Shown here piece after piece: positions 14,924 through 15,030 of a stretch of 15,030 nt of DNA (position 1 is its first letter; each line of letters opens with the position of its first letter). The notes beneath the pieces were generated by a model. The model saw nothing but the letters and a program-made list of their open reading frames with translations, searched no databases and had not been told where the DNA came from. Position numbers and translations under genes: made by a program. The DNA is from an uncultured Clostridia bacterium (GTDB lineage Bacteria > Bacillota > Clostridia > TANB77 > CAG-508): contig CANQKB010000029.1 in NCBI GenBank assembly GCA_947624405.1, positions 1-15,030 on the forward strand, written 5' to 3'.

Positions 14924-15030
14924 TTGACATTTAAGTTAAATTAAGTTAAAATAAAGACAACACAAATTAAAGGAATGTAAGTATAGTTTTTGGATAAAAT
15001 ATAAGAAAATGCAAGAAGAAAGATATAAAA
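14924..15030 (+). repeat. degenerate promoter-leader repeat, copy R3
   Basis: TTGACA (14924-14929), a 17-base spacer and TAAAAT (14947-14952), then AAAATGCAA with ATG at 15009, 85 bases after TTGACA. The order matches R1 and R2 but the middle has diverged. It runs to the window edge, so the downstream reading frame cannot be judged. Confidence 0.4.

Overview
The window is very AT-rich chromosomal DNA. AGA dominates its arginine codons, ribosome-binding sites are AGGAGG-like, a CIRCE heat-shock operator is present, and there is a spore-coat (CotF-type) gene pair. This points to a low-GC, endospore-forming Firmicute, most likely an uncultured gut-type Clostridium relative. Genus is not determinable from the sequence alone.

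Layout. 1-256: tail of an unidentified gene, a possible small ORF and a strong intrinsic terminator. 257-1020: decayed IS66-type transposase. 1021-1500: inverted repeats, including a MITE-like element. 1541-5659 (+): giant MMPL/RND-type exporter with nine tandem repeats in its second extracytoplasmic region. 5739-5801: palindromic repeat between convergent genes. 5821-8416 (-): clpB behind a consensus sigma-A promoter overlapped by CIRCE. 8508-10136 (-): feoA and a 3'-truncated feoB. 10243-10679 (-): two small spore-coat-type genes. 10819-11082 (+): TIGR04076-type protein. 11257-12459 (+): AAA/DUF4143 ATPase. 12510-12697: small locus with promoters facing each other and structured RNA on both strands. 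13013-14249 (+): membrane-anchored protein, DUF3592-type membrane protein and a 66-aa GDYTKE protein. 14347-15030: repeats, including copies of a promoter-leader cassette, a (AG)14 tract and two more palindrome halves.

The main observation concerns clpB, feoA and feoB. Their reading frames are broken five times, always in the same way: a single extra C directly before a conserved glycine codon (GGT or GGA), giving an in-frame CGG. Skipping that C restores the conserved protein each time: NBD2 Walker A of ClpB, the FeoA core, and three conserved glycines of FeoB. On the coding strand of this block, 5821-10136, I find CGG in the three genes only at these five sites, and none of the intact genes in the window has an in-frame CGG. 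Random decay or polymerase slippage does not predict this. The simplest reading is that CGG is not decoded as arginine here and instead triggers +1 frameshifting, or that CGGN is read as a four-base glycine codon.

Functionally, clpB is a stress disaggregase gene under apparent HrcA control. feoAB is a ferrous-iron uptake operon whose 3' end was lost at the clpB promoter. The rest is accessory: an exporter, envelope proteins, an orphan ATPase and repeat elements.
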